This document shows positions 59,531 through 64,000 of a stretch of 64,000 nucleotides of DNA, in pieces. Within the stretch, counting starts at the first letter, position 1, and the number at the start of each line of letters is the position of its first letter. The notes under the pieces are model-generated. The model was not told the origin of the DNA. It did not search any database and worked only from the letters and a program-made list of their open reading frames with translations. The DNA is from Leptodontidium sp. MPI-SDFR-AT-0119 (lineage: Eukaryota; Ascomycota; Leotiomycetes; Helotiales; Leptodontidiaceae). The stretch is from positions 124,001 to 188,000 of the forward strand of contig JAHLEZ010000028.1 in NCBI GenBank assembly GCA_020726505.1, written 5' to 3'. The translations under genes were made by a program, and so were the position numbers.

Positions 59531-59579
59531 TACGCGCACTTGTTTCCTCTGAGCCAAGGAGCCTAAGGACCGATGCTAA

Positions 59580-61345
59580 TGTAAGGGTGCAATGAACTCT
59601 ATTTGTCTAAATAGTGGTAGGACATATCACGACTGCGTATGTCCTCGCACGCCGGTGCTTTAGTGCCCTGCACGAGACACTCCCTCTATATATACGCTTC
59701 CCCTCTAGACTTCTTAGAAGGCTAGAGATTAGTTTTAAATATATTTTCTGAACTATAATTTTATAAGCTTTACTTACCGTGATACTTAACACCTTATAAG
59801 CTAATCTCTTTGCTTACAGGGAGGTAGTACGAAGAAGTAGAGTAACGGTTCTTTGTTTGTTATGTCCGGTAGCGCTGGACCTTTAGGTAATACTCGCTTA
59901 GGCGGTGTAGCTCGTAACACATTGTATTTAATAGTGGAATCTAATGATTCCCCTCTTGTTGAGAACACTAAGGGTATGTCTAACGGCGAAATAGCCTTAG
60001 GCCCTTATAGTGAAGGTAATAGAGAATCATCTTATACTTATGGCTAACCTGCCTTTACTCGCGAAGAGAAAAGTAAAGGTCGTGCCTTTACTAAAGAGGA
60101 CTTAGACATGTCCGATTACGTGATAGATAATATAGTCTTCTTAATTCTTAATACTAATTCTGATCTTGCGGCTATGGGCATCCTTACTAAAGAATAGATT
60201 AATTAGAAGCAACGCGAGCTCGAAGAGTAAGTGCGTTTGTTAGTTGAATTTAAGGCGTAAGACGCGCGCGCGAAGGCTAGGCTAGCTTATTATAAGAATG
60301 GTATTGTTAGGCTTCGCCGCCTTCGGGCCGTGTCTGTCGCTAATACGGATATATTAGTAGAGCGTTGAGCTGTCGAAGGAAGTCTTTTGCGAACTCGTAA
60401 CGCGATGCTAGACTCTATAATAGCGTCCCTAATTAGGGACAATAATGTGCCTCTAGTGGAGCGTAGCTTTAACTTAGTAATAGGGACTAATATATTAGGT
60501 TTATAATACCCGACCTCACGTCGAGGTATTATGGAGCCTGAGTTTCCCCTTCCCTCAGTTAACCTCTAGGTAGCCGCCGCTTTGCCTACGGTAAATAACG
60601 TGGCTTATAAGCTTAGTACGATGCTACTTATCTACTTAGACTTTAATGTGTATATCTTGCTAGAATATAACGTAAGCTAAGTAAAAGATAAGCGTGATCG
60701 TGAAAAATGCCTTGTAATTACGATCTCTAAAAAATATAAGGGGGAGAGTTTTGAAAGCCTATATAATTAGAAGAATACTTAGGAAGAGATCTTTGAAGCT
60801 CGCTTATATAATTATAATATATATATTAATCGGGTGCGCGTCGTAGTAGTAAATATAGAGGGCGATCTATTAACCTATTGGGGTGATGCGAAGTAAACTA
60901 TGAGTAGACCCAAAGGAATTCCGCTTATTTGGAACTACTTTATCGAGTTCTTAAAGGGGCTTTATGCCTCTAAGGAGACTCGAAGTGTAAAAGTGACGAA
61001 AAATATTAAGCGATTTCGTTAGTAATAAGGCGAGTCTATATAGGCTATGTGCCGACGATTTATTACTTTAATTGAGGATTGTAATAGTAAAATAACTAAT
61101 GAAGATATTATTATTAACTTCCGCGAAGTAATTACGCACGCCGTAACGGCTACGTAGATTGACTCTTACGTATTCGTAAATCCGCCTAGAACCTTTTAGT
61201 AATAGAAGAAGTTAGCGAGTGATACTAAGTCTTTTATTAAGAGGACTTAAGGAGTAAATTTATATTTACCAAAGGCGGGGAATAATAGTAACGGAGGTAA
61301 GTAAGGTAATAATAATACTGGCGGCAGTTATCCCCTAAGCTGCCG
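59580..61345 (+). mobile_element. LTR plus gag of another retroelement, interrupted by piggyBac
   Basis: A 239-bp LTR-like unit from TGTAAGGGTGCAATG to TTGCTTACA (59,580-59,818; ends TGTAAG/CTTACA are inverted). From ATG 59,862 a Gag-like frame MSGSAGPLGNTRLGGVARN continues, with RIP-type stops, to about 61,250. Later pieces include YINRVRVVVVNIEGDLLTYWG and FREVITHAVTATWIDSYV-like text. The 3' half is not in view; the piggyBac element starts at 61,346. Confidence 0.6.
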
Positions 61346-62248
61346 TTAACACACTTTTCCAAGGTGCAGCGCTGAAGCGGGGCGCTAAGGTTGCCTACGT
61401 TACGGGCCGTGCGCCAGCGGGCCTGGATCAATAAACAACATCAACAACCCCTCTTTACTACTAGAAAAAACCTATTTTCAATGCAAACACAATGCCTAAG
61501 ACTGCGTTTCCAGACCCCACTGATTTAGGTACCTTGCGACCACTTGCAGAGCCTTTACATGTAAGAGGGGCTCAATTTAAGCCAATGGAAATCGATGATT
61601 TTGACTTTGAGATTCACTTGCCAGAGGACTACTCTCTAAATGATCCTATTACCCTTTTCACTCAGTATTACAATAAAGACATAATTGACGCAATCGTTTT
61701 GGCTACAAACTCTTACTAGCCGGCTTTACAGCCTTATGAGTTAAAGCCGTACTCTCGTGTAAAGGACTAGTATAAGACTTGTCGATCGGAAATCTACCTG
61801 TACCTCGCTGTGTGTATTTACATGACGGTTTACCCCTTAAATCAGATCGAGGACTACTGGAATACAAGCCTATTAGCTCCTTTTCACCTTATTTCTAAGG
61901 TCCTTGGACGAAATCGATTCCAAGCTTTACGCCGGCGCTTCCGAGTGTGTAATGAAAAGAGTATTTATCTATTTCAAAGAGTAATTCCCCTACTTATTTT
62001 AAGTATATAATACTAATATCTTAATAAACGGAACCTCTAAATAGCCATATTCAAACAGTTAACCTGAAACTGTGAAAACCTAGCTAGGAATTAGCTGTAG
62101 ACGAAACTATGGCTCGATATACAGGAAAGTCCAAGGCTATTACGACGATTCCAAATAAGCTAACGCCTACCGGAATCAAGATTTGGGTTGCTGCACAACG
62201 TGGCTTCTTTCTCCGGTGGCTTTACCACCAACTAGGAAAGAAAGGTGG

Positions 62249-63856
62249 TGTGACGCAACGGGCTTTCTAATTCCTATATACGTTCTTAGAATACAAAGTA
62301 AAGATTAAAGATTAAGAGATCAAGAGAAGTTAAATAGGGGCTTGCGGCCTAAGGCCTGTAAGGCACTAATCTATGGCGATGCGCCAGCTCGTCACATTAC
62401 CCCCCCCCCCTCCGAAAAGAGCTCGTCCCGAGCGACTAAGTCTAAGTCTCAAAAATGCCTTTTTGCCACGCGTCAGGGTGCCTTAGATCGTCCGAATCGT
62501 ATTCGTAGTCGTAATTGTCGTCTAAAGTAGCAATTGTCACCTTCTTTCCGCTTGTACTAGCAGATCGAGAGTTTATAAAAGGCCGGGCTAATTCGTGGTA
62601 ATCCTTTAACTAATAGTCGAAACTACTACAGCGCAGGCAAGCACTTATGTCCTTGTACGATTGACGTATCGGTTCGCTGGATAAGAAATGACTAGGTACG
62701 TCGATCGAATTTATGCCTATGTTCGAGATATCCATTAAGTCACCGTATCGAGCAGTCGCTAGAGGGGCATTCGCAGTATACGGTCGAGACGAAGGATTTT
62801 AAATCGGGTTTGACGGGCCTAAAGTACTTAAACGGGAAGACAGCTTTTATATAGCTCGTAGGAACTAAGGGTATAACGAAGGCAGTTCTAACTATTGCGC
62901 GAGACGATTCTTAATTGTTGAGCTAAGACTAAATCGAAAGGCAAAGATCTTGCGGTCGTCGTCTTAATTGTGTCCTTTTACTTTGTACAGTATACGTTCG
63001 AACTTGGCGATGTAGTTAAGTATAGACTCGGAGGCTTGGTCAATTCGATGGAGGCGGTCGATAGCTTCTTGAGTCTTGTTTAGGTTGTCGAGGGCTCGGG
63101 AAAGCTAGTCGAGGATCGATTAGTATAACTAGAATTACTCTTACTCCGCGGTAGTTAGTTGTAGTAATACTTACGACTGGACTTGGGATTCGAGACGGTC
63201 GTATACGTAGTAAAACTGTGCCACGGAGTCGCCAAGGGCGCCGGAGAGGCCATCCACACGTAGTTTGGCTTTGATGGCTAGGAGCCATGTGTCGAAGTAG
63301 TATACTTTGTCGTCGAACTTCGCAGGGTCGAGGAGAATAGGCTTCAGACGAGAGGTTCGTGCTGCTTATAGAACTTCGACTTGTATTTAGAGGTTAGCGA
63401 CTTGCTCAGTGAGCTGCTGAAGTTGCTGGACGGGAGTAGGGGTCGTCATATTATATAAAATCGAAAATGTAGACAAAGGAGAGAGGAAAGGTTGTGAGGT
63501 AAGCTCTATATGGCGGAGAGCTAGGGTATCGTCTCGATCGAGCGTTCAATAGACGAGCAGAGAGTTAATAAGTACGGCAGAGTATTAGAGGTCAAATAGA
63601 ATATTGTTCGGACAGATTAAAGTAGACAGAATACAGAACAGACAGATCAGGCCGGACAGACAGACAGACAGATAGATATAGTAGTCGTAACTAGAGGACT
63701 TTATATAATGTGACGTAACAGGCTTTTTAATTCTTATATACGTTCTTAAAATACAAAGTAAAGATTAAAGATCAAGAGATCAAGAGAAGTTAAATAGGGG
63801 CTTGCGGCCTGAGGCCTGTAAGGCACTAATCTATGGCGATACGCCAGCTCGTCACA
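62249..63856 (-). mobile_element. Gag-only LTR mini-element nested in piggyBac
   Basis: 148-bp LTRs at 62,249-62,396 and 63,709-63,856, TGTGACG…CGTCACA ends, and a perfect target duplication GGTGG (62,244-62,248 and 63,857-63,861). A run of about thirteen C just inside the left LTR is, on the minus strand, the polypurine tract. The interior (1.3 kb) encodes only gag on the minus strand; no protease, RT or integrase is present. Confidence 0.92.
62400..63450 (-). pseudogene. Gypsy-type gag in the mini-element
   Basis: From ATG at about 63,449 it reads MTTPTPVQQLQQLTEQVANL, then KFDDKVYYFDTWLLAIKAKL, GDSVAQFYYVYDRLESQVQ and NKTQEAIDRLHRIDQASES. This is the usual Gag of fungal Ty3/gypsy elements. 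About ten stops are spread through it. The downstream zinc knuckle is not recognisable. Confidence 0.8.
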
Positions 63857-64000
63857 GGTGGTGCTTTTGGAGTTTCAAAGATTCAAGGACTTAATACGAC
63901 TTAATCGGTAGTACCAACTCTTCTTACACAGTTACTAAAGGCCTTATATCACGTCTACCTTGACAACCTCTTTACCTCTATTTAATTACTTGAATATTTG

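Larger units (their letters stand above)
61346..64000 (+). mobile_element. piggyBac-like DNA transposon, 5' part, split by an LTR element
   Basis: TTAA at 61,346-61,349, the piggyBac target, is followed by a CACACTTTTCCAAGG terminus and an untranslated leader. The transposase gene starts at 61,492. The element continues past the window end, so its right terminus is not seen. Confidence 0.75.
61492..64000 (+). pseudogene. piggyBac-type transposase (DDE_Tnp_1_7) relic
   Basis: Starts MPKTAFPDPTDLGTLRPLAE. One frame is followed through TAG/TAA codons at 61,717, 61,768, 62,008 and others (Trp/Gln expected). Diagnostic parts: LYLAVCIYMTVYPLNQIEDYW and NRFQALRRRFRVC (DDE_Tnp_1_7 N-terminal half), and AITTIPNKLTPTGIKIWV (about 62,135), the block after the first catalytic Asp; after the inserted LTR element it resumes at 63,862 and ends in the window at HVYLDNLFTS, the block of the second catalytic Asp. 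The gene is dead through insertion and stops. Confidence 0.8.

Noticed and set aside
61237..61431. 64-codon minus-strand frame
   Set aside because: Crosses the piggyBac boundary at 61,346, so it cannot be an ancestral gene.
62397..62412. Poly-C run as a possible assembly or sequencing artefact
   Set aside because: It is exactly where the minus-strand polypurine tract should be, next to the 3' LTR; the gypsy and copia-S elements have similar runs.

Overview
The window looks like genomic DNA of a filamentous ascomycete (Pezizomycotina). Genes carry short introns (about 45-90 nt) with GTRAGT-like donors. The gene content (HET-domain relic, GH18 chitinase with chitin-binding modules, multi-LysM secreted protein, Zn2Cys6 regulator, Clr5 protein) is typical of that group, and repeats show a strong C-to-T / G-to-A decay signature like RIP (repeat-induced point mutation). 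I cannot fix the genus; Eurotiales is a guess.

The window has two compartments. Bases 1 to about 24,400 are gene-bearing. In order: a secreted/membrane DUF7137-type protein; a frameshifted HET-domain pseudogene (minus); an unrecognised multi-exon gene (minus); a seven-exon, 976-residue GH18 chitinase (minus); a 2-kb divergent promoter region holding a MITE; an 821-residue secreted LysM protein (plus); an FAD monooxygenase with a C-terminal EthD-like region (plus); a Zn2Cys6 transcription factor (plus); and a Clr5-domain protein (plus) whose 3' end is cut by a solo LTR. The chitinase and LysM protein form a divergent pair and probably act together on chitin. The monooxygenase and transcription factor may be a small metabolic unit.

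Bases about 24,400 to 64,000 are a nested transposon block. A decayed DUF3435-type tyrosine recombinase gene (24,911-26,333, continuing at 39,044) is split by a Ty3/gypsy chromovirus (26,334-39,043, TSD GACTA). The gypsy is split by a Ty1/copia element (31,832-37,953, TSD TTATC), which is split by a solo LTR (33,965-34,219, TSD CTTTT). To the right are a small copia-type element (39,356-41,519, TSD GGATA); a decayed copia copy (about 42,430-52,851, minus) split by another copia element (44,844-52,592, TSD ATATC); a second solo LTR of the type that ends the Clr5 gene; a nearly intact MULE transposon with long inverted repeats (53,827-56,326); a plus-strand copy of the same decayed copia family (56,359 to about 59,530); an LTR-plus-gag fragment; and a piggyBac-like element at TTAA, interrupted by a 1.6-kb gag-only LTR element (TSD GGTGG).

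The insertions were read directly from matching terminal and target-site repeats, so their relative order is well supported. Apart from the MULE, the transposon genes are broken by many nonsense codons. No rRNA, tRNA, CRISPR array or complete secondary-metabolite core gene was recognised.
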